A model generated the notes under the pieces. The model searched no databases, was not told the origin of the DNA, and saw nothing but the letters and a program-made list of their open reading frames with translations. Of a stretch of 44,381 bases of DNA, positions 13,358-22,082 are shown in pieces. Both the position numbers and the translations under genes were made by a program. The stretch is from Collinsella aerofaciens (lineage in GTDB: Bacteria > Actinomycetota > Coriobacteriia > Coriobacteriales > Coriobacteriaceae), in the NCBI RefSeq assembly GCF_015548375.1, contig NZ_JADMWW010000023.1:1-44381 (forward strand), given 5' to 3'. Positions within the stretch are counted from its first letter, which is position 1. The number at the start of each line of letters is the position of its first letter.

Positions 13358-16300
13358 ATGAGCAAACTCGTCGAGGGCATCAAGGACCGTATGGTCGCTG
13401 CCGCGCGTGAGGCTGCACCCGCCGTGGTGGATGCCGCGCAGAAGGCCGCGACCGCGGCTGCCGAGAAAGTTGCCGAGGCAGTTGCCGATGCCAAGAACGT
13501 GGCAGGGGAGGCGTCCGTCGTCAGCGAGCCCGCCACCGCCGAGCCCGTAGCCACCGCCCAGGCCCCCGAAGGCGCGATCTTCAACCCCGAGGCCGCTCGC
13601 GGCAACCTGCACCTGGGCATCGACGTGGGCTCCACCACCGTCAAGCTCGCCGTGCTCAACGACGATAACCAGATCGTCTACGCCAAGTACCAGCGCCACC
13701 ACACCGACGTCCGCGCTTGCGCCCGCGACCTGTTTGAGGGCGCCGCGACCGTGCTGCCGACGGCGCAGATGACCTGCGCCATCACCGGCTCGGGCGGCCT
13801 GCTGCTGTCTCAGTGGCTCGACCTGGAGTTTGTCCAGGAGGTCATCGCCAGTAAGCGCGCCGTCGAGACCCTCATCCCGGCCACCGACGTCGCTATCGAG
13901 CTGGGCGGCGAGGACGCCAAGATCATCTATTTCGACAACGGCATCGAGCAGCGTATGAACGGTACCTGCGCCGGCGGCACGGGCGCGTTCATCGATCAGA
14001 TGGCAACCCTGCTGCACACCGACGCGAGCGGCCTTAACGAGCTCGCGGCCAACGCCACCACCATCTATCCCATCGCCAGCCGCTGCGGCGTCTTTGCCAA
14101 GACCGACGTGCAGCCGCTGCTCAACGAGGGCGCCCGCCCCGAGGACGTGGCCGCCTCCATCTTCCAGGCCGTCGTGACCCAGACCATCTCGGGCTTGGCG
14201 TGCGGTCGCCCCATCCGCGGTAACGTCGCCTTCCTGGGCGGCCCGCTGCAGTATCTCTCCGAGCTGCGACATCGCTTCTACCTCACGCTCAACCTGGACG
14301 AGGAGCACCGTATCGTGCCCCAAAACGCCCACCTGTTTGTGGCGAGCGGCGCCGCCATGGCGCATGAGTCCAACAAGCTCAGCACGTTCCCGCAGCTCAT
14401 CGAGGCTATCGATGCCCTGGGTGATACGCAGGGTGCCGAGGTCGAGCGCCTGGATCCGCTCTTTGCCACCGACGAGGACTTCGCCGAGTTCAAAACCCGC
14501 CACGATCAGGAAGTCGTCCCCAAGGGCAAACTCGAAGGCTACACCGGCCGCGTGTTCATTGGCATCGACGCCGGTTCCACCACCATGAAGGCCGCGCTCG
14601 TGGGCGAGGACGGTCAGCTGCTGCACACCTGGTACGGCAACAACAACGGCGACATCCTGGGCACGGCCAAGGTCATTATGGCCGATTTCTACAACCACAT
14701 TCCCGCCGGCTGCACCATCGGCCACGTGACCACCACCGGTTATGGCGAGGCTCTGCTCATCGAGGCCCTCAAGGCCGACTCCGGCGAGATCGAGACCGTC
14801 GCGCACCTGCGCGGCGCCAAGGCGTTCCTGCCCGGCGTCGAGTTTATCCTGGATATTGGCGGCCAGGACATGAAGTGCCTGCGCGTCAAGGACGGCGTGA
14901 TCGAACACATCATGCTCAACGAGGCCTGCTCGTCGGGCTGCGGCAGCTTTATCGAGAGTTTCGCCGTGTCTATGAACATGGACGTGCGCGCATTTGCCGA
15001 CGCCGCCATCCACGCCAAGGCCCCCGTCGACCTGGGCAGCCGCTGCACGGTCTTTATGAACTCGCGCGTCAAGCAGGCGCAAAAGGAAGGCGCCACGGTG
15101 GGCGACATCGCGGCCGGCCTGTCCTACTCTGTCATCAAAAACGCCCTGTTCAAGGTCATTAAGCTGCGCGATCCCAAGGAGATCGGCAGCCAGGTGATCG
15201 TCCAGGGCGGCACCTTTATGTCCGACGCCACGCTGCGCGCGTTTGAGCAGCTCACCGGCGTTCACGCCGTGCGTCCCGACATCGCCGGCTGCATGGGCGC
15301 CTACGGTGCGGCCCTGCTCGCCCGCGATCGCGCCGGCGCCGACGGCACCTCGACCATCCTTTCGGCCGAGGACATCGCGCACCTTACCGTGACGCAAAAG
15401 CACGTCCGCTGCGGCCGTTGCTCCAACAACTGCCAGCTCACCGTCAACGATTTTGGCGGCGGTAGGCGCTTCATTACCGGCAACCGCTGCGAGAAGGGTG
15501 CCGGCCACAAAAAGCAAAAGACCGAGGCCCCTAACCTCTTCAAAAAGAAAAACGAGTTGCTCTTTAACCGTGAGGTCCTGAGTCCCGACGAGGCCCCGCG
15601 CGGCACCGTCGGCATCCCGCGCGCACTCAACATGTACGAGAACTATCCCTTCTGGCACGCGTTCTTTACGCGCCTGGGCTTTAGCGTGCAACTGTCCGAT
15701 CAGTCGAGCAAGAAGACCTACCAGGCGGGCATCGAGTCCATGCCGTCCGAGAGCGTGTGCTATCCGGCCAAGATGAGCCACGGCCACGTGATGAACCTTA
15801 TCGACCGCGATGTCGACTTCATTTGGATGCCGTGCGTGCGCTGGGAGCGTAAGGAGGATCCGACCGCCGGCAACTGCTACAACTGCCCCATCGTCATGAG
15901 TTACCCCACGGCGCTGGCGCTCAATATCGACGAGATCCGCGAGCAGAACATCGAGTTCCTGTACCCGTTTGTGCCCTATCACGACAAGACCGAGCTCAAG
16001 CGCCGCCTGTACCAGGTGCTCGCCGTCGACCGCGTGGCCGATGCGCAAGCTGGTCGCGGTCGCGTGCGTGGACCCAAGATCACGCGCTCCGAGGTCGATG
16101 CCGCTGTCAACGCTGCTTTTGAGGCCGATGCGCGCTTCCACGAGGATATCCAGACCATGGGCGAGGAGGCCCTTAAGTGGGTCGAGGACCACGGCGGCCA
16201 CGGCATCGTACTCGCCGGCCGTCCCTACCATAACGACCCCGAGATCAACCATGCCCTGCCCGAGCTTATCTCGAGCTTTGGCTTTGCGGTCTTTACCGAG

Positions 16301-18136
16301 GATTCGCTCGCGCATCTGGTGAAGCCCGAGCGTCCGATTCGCGTCGTCGACCAGTGGATGTACCACAGCCGCCTGTACGCCGTCGCCCGTTTTGTGACGA
16401 TGCGCAACGACTTGGACCTGATTCAGCTCAACTCTTTCGGCTGCGGTCTCGATGCCCTGACTACCGACCAGGTGCAGGAGATCCTGGAGGCCAGCGGCAA
16501 GATCTACACCGTGCTCAAGATCGACGAGGTATCCAACCTGGGTGCCGCGCGCATCCGCATCCGCTCGCTCATGGCCGCGCTTAAGGACCAGGAGGCCGAG
16601 CGCCTGGCCGAGGCCACGGCCGCGGGCGAGGCCTACGAGCAGGGCGATGCTGCGCCGGTGGCTCCCTCCAAGGATGCCCCCGCATTCGCGAGCCGTAAGT
16701 ACACGTTCGAGGCGCAGCGCGAGAGCGCTTCGACCGCGTGGCCCAAGGTGCCCTTTACCGAGCAGATGCGCGACGAGGGCTACACCATCCTGTGCCCGCA
16801 GATGGCGCCGATCCACTTTGACCTGGTCAAAGAGGTGTTCCGTGGTGCCGGCTACAACTTGGAGCTGCTGCCCTCGACCGATCACGACGCCGTCGAGGCC
16901 GGCCTGCGCTATGTGAACAATGACATCTGCTATCCGTCGATCCTGGTGACGGGCCAGATCATGGAGGCCATCGAGAGCGGCCGGTACGACCTGTCCAAGA
17001 CGGCCGTGGTTATCAGCCAGACCGGCGGCGGTTGCCGTGCCACCAACTACATCGCACTCATCCGCAAGGCCCTGCGCGAGAGCGGCCACCCCGAGATTCC
17101 GGTGATCTCGCTTTCGGCCGTGGCGCTCGGCGAGGACAACCCCGGCTTTAAGATTACGCCGGCGCTGCTCAAGCAAGCAGTCTACGCGGTGCTCTTTGGC
17201 GACGTGATGATGCAGATGCTCTATCGTTGCCGCCCGTACGAGGCCACGCCCGGCGCTGCCAACGCACTCTACGAGGAGTACATGGCGCGCGCCCGCAAGC
17301 TGGCGCCCAAGTTCAACCGCCACAACTACACCAAGCTTGCGCGTGAGGCCATCCGCGCGTTCGACACTATGCCGCTCGTGGGCGAGGGCGCCAAGCCGCG
17401 CGTGGGCGTGGTTGGCGAGATCTTGGTCAAGTTCCATCCCACGGCCAACAACCACGTGGTCGATGTCATCGAGCGCGAGGGCTGCGAGGCCGTGGTGCCG
17501 GGCCTGCTCGACTTCTTCCTGTACTCCATGAGCAACGCCGAGCTGCAGAAGGACGAGCTGGGAAGCTCTGCTACCACGCGCGCTGGTATGCAGGCGCTCA
17601 TCAAGCTCGTGGACTGGATGCGCACGCCGGTGGAGGAGATGCTCGAAAAGTCCAGCCGCTTTGAGGCGCCCGAGCGCATCGGCACCATGGCCGACAAGGC
17701 CCGCACGGTGCTTTCGGTGTGCAACAACATGGGCGAGGGCTGGTTGCTCACGGCCGAGATGCTCGACCTGATCGATCACGGTGCGCCCAACATCATCTGC
17801 ACGCAGCCCTTCGCGTGCTTGCCCAACCACGTGGTGGGCAAGGCCGTGATCAAGGAGTTGCGCCGCCAGCACCCCGAGAGCAACATCGTCGCAGTGGACT
17901 ATGACCCCGGTGCATCCGAGGTCAACCAGCTCAACCGCATCAAGCTCATGATCAGCGTGGCCAAGGAGAACATGCGCGCTGGCAAGGGCTTTAAGCTCGA
18001 GAAGGTGGCGCCGCTCGCGATGGACGAGGTCACCGGCCAGATGCGTGCCCACGATGGCTGCGTGAGCTGCGGCTCGGTCGACGAGAGTGCCGTGGCGTCG
18101 GTCGCTGAGCGCCTGAGACGCGGCATTAAGAAGTAA
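13358..18136 (+). CDS. Fused tandem 2-hydroxyacyl-CoA dehydratase activase / dehydratase-like protein
   Basis: A 1592-residue cytoplasmic fusion. Residues 1-75 are an Ala-rich amphipathic extension. Two BadF/HgdC ATPase domains follow: GIDVGSTTVKLAVL (from 87) with CAGGTGAF (Cys204) and SRCGVF (Cys243), then GIDAGSTTMKAALV (from 402) with CSSGCGSF (Cys524) and SRCTVF (Cys563). A Cys-rich linker (CGRCSNNC, near 690) leads to a DUF2229-like domain (GIPRALNMYENYPFW from 752) and an HgdB-like region (LCPQM with Cys1146, NDICYPS). The family couples ATP hydrolysis to low-potential electron transfer for radical dehydration of 2-hydroxyacyl-CoAs. The true substrate of these long fusions is not known to me. 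The start follows AGAGGAGAG; the gene ends at a strong terminator. Confidence 0.9.
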   Translation: MSKLVEGIKDRMVAAAREAAPAVVDAAQKAATAAAEKVAEAVADAKNVAGEASVVSEPATAEPVATAQAPEGAIFNPEAARGNLHLGIDVGSTTVKLAVLNDDNQIVYAKYQRHHTDVRACARDLFEGAATVLPTAQMTCAITGSGGLLLSQWLDLEFVQEVIASKRAVETLIPATDVAIELGGEDAKIIYFDNGIEQRMNGTCAGGTGAFIDQMATLLHTDASGLNELAANATTIYPIASRCGVFAKTDVQPLLNEGARPEDVAASIFQAVVTQTISGLACGRPIRGNVAFLGGPLQYLSELRHRFYLTLNLDEEHRIVPQNAHLFVASGAAMAHESNKLSTFPQLIEAIDALGDTQGAEVERLDPLFATDEDFAEFKTRHDQEVVPKGKLEGYTGRVFIGIDAGSTTMKAALVGEDGQLLHTWYGNNNGDILGTAKVIMADFYNHIPAGCTIGHVTTTGYGEALLIEALKADSGEIETVAHLRGAKAFLPGVEFILDIGGQDMKCLRVKDGVIEHIMLNEACSSGCGSFIESFAVSMNMDVRAFADAAIHAKAPVDLGSRCTVFMNSRVKQAQKEGATVGDIAAGLSYSVIKNALFKVIKLRDPKEIGSQVIVQGGTFMSDATLRAFEQLTGVHAVRPDIAGCMGAYGAALLARDRAGADGTSTILSAEDIAHLTVTQKHVRCGRCSNNCQLTVNDFGGGRRFITGNRCEKGAGHKKQKTEAPNLFKKKNELLFNREVLSPDEAPRGTVGIPRALNMYENYPFWHAFFTRLGFSVQLSDQSSKKTYQAGIESMPSESVCYPAKMSHGHVMNLIDRDVDFIWMPCVRWERKEDPTAGNCYNCPIVMSYPTALALNIDEIREQNIEFLYPFVPYHDKTELKRRLYQVLAVDRVADAQAGRGRVRGPKITRSEVDAAVNAAFEADARFHEDIQTMGEEALKWVEDHGGHGIVLAGRPYHNDPEINHALPELISSFGFAVFTEDSLAHLVKPERPIRVVDQWMYHSRLYAVARFVTMRNDLDLIQLNSFGCGLDALTTDQVQEILEASGKIYTVLKIDEVSNLGAARIRIRSLMAALKDQEAERLAEATAAGEAYEQGDAAPVAPSKDAPAFASRKYTFEAQRESASTAWPKVPFTEQMRDEGYTILCPQMAPIHFDLVKEVFRGAGYNLELLPSTDHDAVEAGLRYVNNDICYPSILVTGQIMEAIESGRYDLSKTAVVISQTGGGCRATNYIALIRKALRESGHPEIPVISLSAVALGEDNPGFKITPALLKQAVYAVLFGDVMMQMLYRCRPYEATPGAANALYEEYMARARKLAPKFNRHNYTKLAREAIRAFDTMPLVGEGAKPRVGVVGEILVKFHPTANNHVVDVIEREGCEAVVPGLLDFFLYSMSNAELQKDELGSSATTRAGMQALIKLVDWMRTPVEEMLEKSSRFEAPERIGTMADKARTVLSVCNNMGEGWLLTAEMLDLIDHGAPNIICTQPFACLPNHVVGKAVIKELRRQHPESNIVAVDYDPGASEVNQLNRIKLMISVAKENMRAGKGFKLEKVAPLAMDEVTGQMRAHDGCVSCGSVDESAVASVAERLRRGIKK

Positions 18137-18166
18137 CTGGCCTGCTATGGGCTAGATATGGGACAA

Positions 18167-18201
18167 GCGGGTGGTAGCCGTACCGGTTACCACCCGCTTT
18201 T
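18167..18201 (+). terminator. Terminator after activase fusion gene
   Basis: GCGGGTGGTA (18167-18176) pairs perfectly with TACCACCCGC (18188-18197), followed by TTTT. It separates the activase gene from the downstream dehydrogenase. Confidence 0.85.
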
Positions 18202-18347
18202 GCTGGACATGGAATCCTGGGATAATGAACAGGTGTTGCCGCTCGCCGCAAATTACCGTCCGTTTATAGAACCTATCTCCAGCGCGCGCCATCCTTACGG
18301 TTGAATAAATACACATCTATGGAATTACGCAAGAGAGGACTGTTTCC

Positions 18348-19307
18348 ATGAGCTACAAGACCGTTTGCGTTGCCGGTGGCGGCGTGTTGGGAAGCCAGAT
18401 TGCCTTTCAGGCTGCTTACTGCGGCTTTGATGTGACGATCTGGCTGCGCAGCGAGGGCAGCATCGGCCGCACCCAGCCCAAGATCGATCATGTGCGCGAG
18501 GAGTACATCGCGGCAATCGAGGGCATGGCGGACGGCACGGGCGAGTGGTGCGCCGGTATCGCCGATAGCGGCCAACCCTTCGACAAGGAGGCGGCACTTG
18601 CCGCCGTTGAGCGTGCCTACTCCACACTCAAGCTGGAGCTCGATCTTGCCAAGGCCGTGGCCGACGCCGACCTGGTCATTGAGTCTATGGCCGAGGACAC
18701 CCAGGCAAAGATCGACTTCTACAAGAAGCTCGCCCCGGTCCTCCCGCAAAAGGCCGTCGTCGTGACCAACTCCTCCACGTTGCTGCCGAGCACCTTTGCC
18801 AAGTACACCGGCCGCCCCGAGAAGTACCTGTCGTTGCACTTTGCCAATTCCATCTGGAAGAACAACATGACCGAGGTCATGGCGCAGGACCAAACCGACA
18901 AGCGCTACTTCGACGAGCTCGTCGACTTCGCCAACGACATTCGCATGCTGGCGCTTCCCGTCAACAAGGAAAAGAACGGCTACCTGCTCAACTCTATGCT
19001 GGTGCCATGGCTGCTTTCGGGCCTGGACCTGTACGTTTCGGGCGTCAGCGACCCTAAGAGCATCGACCTCGCATGGACGCGCGGCACCGGCGCTCCCAAG
19101 GGCCCGTTCCGCGTATTCGACACGGTGGGCATCCAGACGGCCTACAACATCGTTATGCAGTATCAGAAGGTCCCGGGCCTGGTGAGCCCGCTGCTCAAAA
19201 AGATGATGATGCCCTACAACTTTAAGGCCATGGCCACCGTCCTCAAGAAAATGCTCGACGAAGGTAAGCTGGGCGAAAGCTCGGGCGAGGGCTTCTTCAA
19301 GTACTAA
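18348..19307 (+). CDS. 3-hydroxyacyl-CoA dehydrogenase family protein
   Basis: A 319-residue NAD-dependent dehydrogenase. The Rossmann motif VAGGGVLGSQIAFQAAYCGF is at the N-terminus, DADLVIESMAED marks the end of the NAD domain, and TNSSTLLPS and SLHFANSIWKNN cover the active-site region. The C-terminal all-helical domain (DTVGIQTAYNIVMQYQ) completes the fold. In canonical enzymes the catalytic His is in a GxHFFNP motif; here it is LHFANS, so His is kept while the Asn-Pro step differs. It follows the activase gene but behind a terminator, so any shared acyl-CoA pathway is an inference from proximity. AGAGGA serves as ribosome site. Confidence 0.85.
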   Translation: MSYKTVCVAGGGVLGSQIAFQAAYCGFDVTIWLRSEGSIGRTQPKIDHVREEYIAAIEGMADGTGEWCAGIADSGQPFDKEAALAAVERAYSTLKLELDLAKAVADADLVIESMAEDTQAKIDFYKKLAPVLPQKAVVVTNSSTLLPSTFAKYTGRPEKYLSLHFANSIWKNNMTEVMAQDQTDKRYFDELVDFANDIRMLALPVNKEKNGYLLNSMLVPWLLSGLDLYVSGVSDPKSIDLAWTRGTGAPKGPFRVFDTVGIQTAYNIVMQYQKVPGLVSPLLKKMMMPYNFKAMATVLKKMLDEGKLGESSGEGFFKY

Positions 19308-19324
19308 AAAGATCCCTTGGGACA

Positions 19325-19353
19325 TTGGGAGCGTATCATTTGCAGCATAAATA
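19325..19353 (+). promoter_or_regulatory. Promoter upstream of AAC(3)-family gene
   Basis: TTGGGA (19325-19330) and TAAATA (19348-19353) are spaced by exactly 17 bp, 76 bp before the chosen start codon at 19429. Confidence 0.5.
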
Positions 19354-19428
19354 CGCCGCATAGCCCGTGTGCCATTTCGACACATGACGCTAAAACAAAT
19401 GGGCTGCGGGGATAGCGAGGAAATGGCA

Positions 19429-20226
19429 ATGGATCGACAAATCGTGCTCAAGCAGGATATCCTCGACGCGCTTTCTGCCGTCGGCATGTGCGCGGGGCAG
19501 GCGGTTATGGTCCATTGCTCGCTCAGCTCGCTTGGATATGTGTGCGGCGGCGCGCAGCCGGTGATCGAGGCGCTGCTCCAGACGGTGGGCGAGACCGGCA
19601 CCATCATGATGCCGACGCAATCCTGGAAAAACCTGGACCCCGAGAGCGGCGTTCATTGGCAGGAACCTCAGGAATGGTGGCAGACGATTCGCGATAACTG
19701 GCCTGCCTATGACAAGCGCATTACGCCTACCAATACGATGGGGGCTGTGGCCGAGATGTTTCGCATGTGGCCGGGTACGCATAGAAGCGACCATCCGGCG
19801 CGCTCGGTGGCGGCAAACGGCCGGCATGCTCAATTCTTGACGGAAAGCCACGACCTGAGCAACATCTTTGGCGACGGATCGCCCATCGCGCGTCTGTACG
19901 ATTTGGACGGCTACGTGCTGCTGGTGGGCGTGAGCTACGACAAGAATACGTCGCTGCACTTGGCCGACGCTCGTGCGGAATACCCTGGCAAACACGGCTG
20001 CGTGGAACACAGTGCGATTGTGGAAAACAGTCGACGTGTATGGAAGGAATACCGCACGCTCTTTGTCGATGGCGAGGATTTCGATGAAATCGGCGCTGCT
20101 TTTGAGCGTGAATGCTCGGTGCGTACAGCGCCTCTCGGTAACGGTATGATCCGCTTTATGCACCAGCGCGAGCTTGTCGACTTTGCCGTGGGCTGGATTG
20201 AGCGCCATCGCGGCTGCCCCGAATAA
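19429..20226 (+). CDS. AAC(3)-family N-acetyltransferase
   Basis: A 265-residue cytoplasmic acetyl-CoA-dependent acetyltransferase of the antibiotic NAT family. Motifs are VHCSLSSLGYVCGGAQ near residue 28, GTIMMPTQSW, HPARSVAANG and GVSYDKNTSLHLADARAEY. Start chosen at the ATG at 19429, 8 nt after GAGG; an ATG at 19423 and a longer form from 19369 are possible. Family members include aminoglycoside 3-N-acetyltransferases, but many chromosomal relatives (YokD-like) have no proven resistance activity. It sits alone with its own promoter and no mobile-element neighbours, so a resistance phenotype should not be assumed. Confidence 0.88.
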   Translation: MDRQIVLKQDILDALSAVGMCAGQAVMVHCSLSSLGYVCGGAQPVIEALLQTVGETGTIMMPTQSWKNLDPESGVHWQEPQEWWQTIRDNWPAYDKRITPTNTMGAVAEMFRMWPGTHRSDHPARSVAANGRHAQFLTESHDLSNIFGDGSPIARLYDLDGYVLLVGVSYDKNTSLHLADARAEYPGKHGCVEHSAIVENSRRVWKEYRTLFVDGEDFDEIGAAFERECSVRTAPLGNGMIRFMHQRELVDFAVGWIERHRGCPE

Positions 20227-20289
20227 TTCGGGGGGGCATCGCGGATCAACTGCGCACCCTGCGTCTCTGCATCGTCACAAGCCTAAGCT

Positions 20290-20623
20290 ACTCTTTGAGA
20301 TCGCCGACGCCGTGACCGTGTCGTATGAGGTTGCCGGTCAAAAAAGACCGGTGACGTGCCCAAAGTTGCCGCGTTTCCCCGCACATCCCGCGGCAGCCAA
20401 AAAGAGCGAGGGCGAGCGCGTTAACGTCGAGGACCTCATCATCAAGATTGACGTGACGACTGGACGTGAGCAGCGCGCAGCGCGTCGGCGATTCGAGCAG
20501 TATGCTCGTGGCATCGGGCATGGCCAAGACCTTTATCGAGTACGACCGCTAGGACTGCCCATCGCCACCTACGAGATGGAAGCCGAGAAGTACATCTACC
20601 GCGTGTACAAGTACGAGCTGTAG
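20290..20623 (+). pseudogene. Unrecognised gene remnant, probably frameshifted
   Basis: Within the 409 bp between the acetyltransferase and DUF389 genes there is coding-like sequence without a convincing start. One frame reads VEDLIIKIDVTTG then RRRFEQYARGIG up to about 20518; the next frame continues GMAKTFIEYDR and stops at 20550-20552; the first frame then resumes GLPIATYEMEAEKYIYRVYK to the stop at 20621. Joining these would give a smooth C-terminus, which suggests small indels in a once intact gene. No ribosome site is seen at the in-frame starts. I do not recognise the family. Confidence 0.4.
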
Positions 20624-20635
20624 GGCCGCCCCGCA

Positions 20636-21775
20636 TCACTTCACATCGAACTCCACGCGATCGAGTTCGGGTACATTGAGGTCGATGAGCTTGCGGGCGA
20701 CGCGGCGATCGTGTGCCCCAAGCGCCTCGCTTGTCGTCACATGGGCGACGATTTCGCGCTCTACAATGCCTTCCTCGTCCCCTTCGGTGGCCGAGGTCTC
20801 GACGGCGACGGTGTAATCCTTAAAGCCTGGCAGCACCGCCGCAAGCTCGCGCGTGGTTTCGGTGACGCCGTAGCCGTCCTGCACGCCGGTCTGCGCCGAG
20901 CCAATAGACCCCGCCGTCATAACGATGCATGGGATGGCAAAGACTACCGTACCCACAATGATGCGGCGGCGCACCTTGCGCGATAGCTCGTCGACCTCGG
21001 CATCTTCTTCGGCGGTTACAATGCCGTCGCCGTTGAGGTCGCGCTTGAGCGGCACGCGCAAGATAAGTAATACGGCTTCGGCCGCGAGTGCGATAAAGAC
21101 CACGTTGATGCCAAACTCGTAAAGCGCCGAGAGAAACAGCGACCCGCTTGCGATGGCGATGCCATAGCCCGCCGCACACAGAGGCGGCATGAGCGCGGTC
21201 GCCACGGCCACGCCGGCGATGAGCGTGGCGGGTTCCTGGTCGCGCGAGTTGCCCAGCCCGCCTGCAAAGCCGCCTGCGAGTGCGACGGTAAGGTCCCAGA
21301 CGGTGGGTGTCGAGTTGTCGATGATGGCGGCCGTGGTGGTGCCAAGGGGCGAGAGCTTAAAGTACAGCGTGGACGTGACCAGGCAAAAGGCCATCTGCAG
21401 CGCAAGGCTGGCGACGGCTTCGACGGTAATCTCGCGGTCGAGCGTGGCAATACCGTATGCCATGGCAAGGACCGAGCCCATGAGCGGGCAGATGAGCATG
21501 GCGCCCACGATGGCAATGTCCGAGTCGATATCGAGGCCGATGCTCGCGATAAGCATGGCAATAATCAGGATGCATAGGTGGGAGCCAGTCAGACGCGCCC
21601 CGTTTACAAAACGCTTGCGAATTACGTGGTAGGGCGCGCGACCCTCGCGAATGTTGAATGCGCGCTTGAGGAAGCGGGTGATGTTTTCCATGGCTTCGCT
21701 ATGAGCGGGGCGGATGCCGTGACGCCGATGATGACGCTCGCGCAGTCGCTTGATCTGTTGTTTGTCGAGTTCCAT
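20636..21775 (-). CDS. DUF389 membrane protein with EF-hand loop
   Basis: A 379-residue integral membrane protein of the DUF389 family (function unknown). The start at 21775 (MELDKQQIKRL) follows GAGGTGG; upstream in-frame starts encode low-quality sequence. After an Arg-rich N-terminus, conserved family segments are seen: GLDIDSDIAIVGAMLICPLMG and ATLIAGVAVATALMPPLCAA, with at least six membrane helices. Between helices lies DLNGDGIVTAEE, a perfect 12-residue EF-hand calcium loop (21005-21040). The C-terminus is soluble and acidic. It is divergent to the wall protein at 22083. Confidence 0.85.
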   Translation of the reverse strand: MELDKQQIKRLRERHHRRHGIRPAHSEAMENITRFLKRAFNIREGRAPYHVIRKRFVNGARLTGSHLCILIIAMLIASIGLDIDSDIAIVGAMLICPLMGSVLAMAYGIATLDREITVEAVASLALQMAFCLVTSTLYFKLSPLGTTTAAIIDNSTPTVWDLTVALAGGFAGGLGNSRDQEPATLIAGVAVATALMPPLCAAGYGIAIASGSLFLSALYEFGINVVFIALAAEAVLLILRVPLKRDLNGDGIVTAEEDAEVDELSRKVRRRIIVGTVVFAIPCIVMTAGSIGSAQTGVQDGYGVTETTRELAAVLPGFKDYTVAVETSATEGDEEGIVEREIVAHVTTSEALGAHDRRVARKLIDLNVPELDRVEFDVK

Positions 21776-22082
21776 GTCCACCTCGTTCCAGCGCGGTCCG
21801 CGCAACGCGCCCGTTGTCTTAACTCTACACCGTGGCGGGCGGGGTGTCTGTTGGATGCGGAATCCGATAGGGCGGATGACGCGGGAGCAAATGCAAATCA
21901 CAGGCTCAATTCGATCCCGCAAGAATATGATGCACCAGCTCCTACATATGTGACGAAATTGTGAAGCACGAGAGCGCGAATTTCAAAAAATCCGCTGGTG
22001 ACCAATGTTGCGCAACAGAATTCAAAAATCAGCTCCTACATTTTGAGGCGCATGGATACATCCGTGTCAAAGGGAGAAAGCC
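21776..22082. promoter_or_regulatory. Divergent regulatory gap upstream of wall protein
   Basis: This 307-bp gap contains a direct repeat of CAGCTCCTACAT (21936-21947 and 22030-22041, 94 bp apart) and the perfect palindrome TGTTGCGCAACA (22006-22017). The palindrome recurs 76 bp before the gene at 38307. The 5' UTR ends with AAAGGGAGAAAG as ribosome site. I could not fix a -35/-10 pair with confidence. Confidence 0.5.

Noticed and set aside
13343-18052. A 1569-residue open frame on the minus strand, antisense to the activase gene
   Set aside because: It mirrors the codon bias of the sense gene: high GC3 removes antisense stops. The translation is a His/Asp/Gly/Leu-rich low-quality sequence without domains, while the sense frame has clear motifs.
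19429-20226. An acquired aminoglycoside-resistance gene
   Set aside because: The family match is good, but there is no mobile element, integron or plasmid context, and many chromosomal family members have no shown resistance activity.
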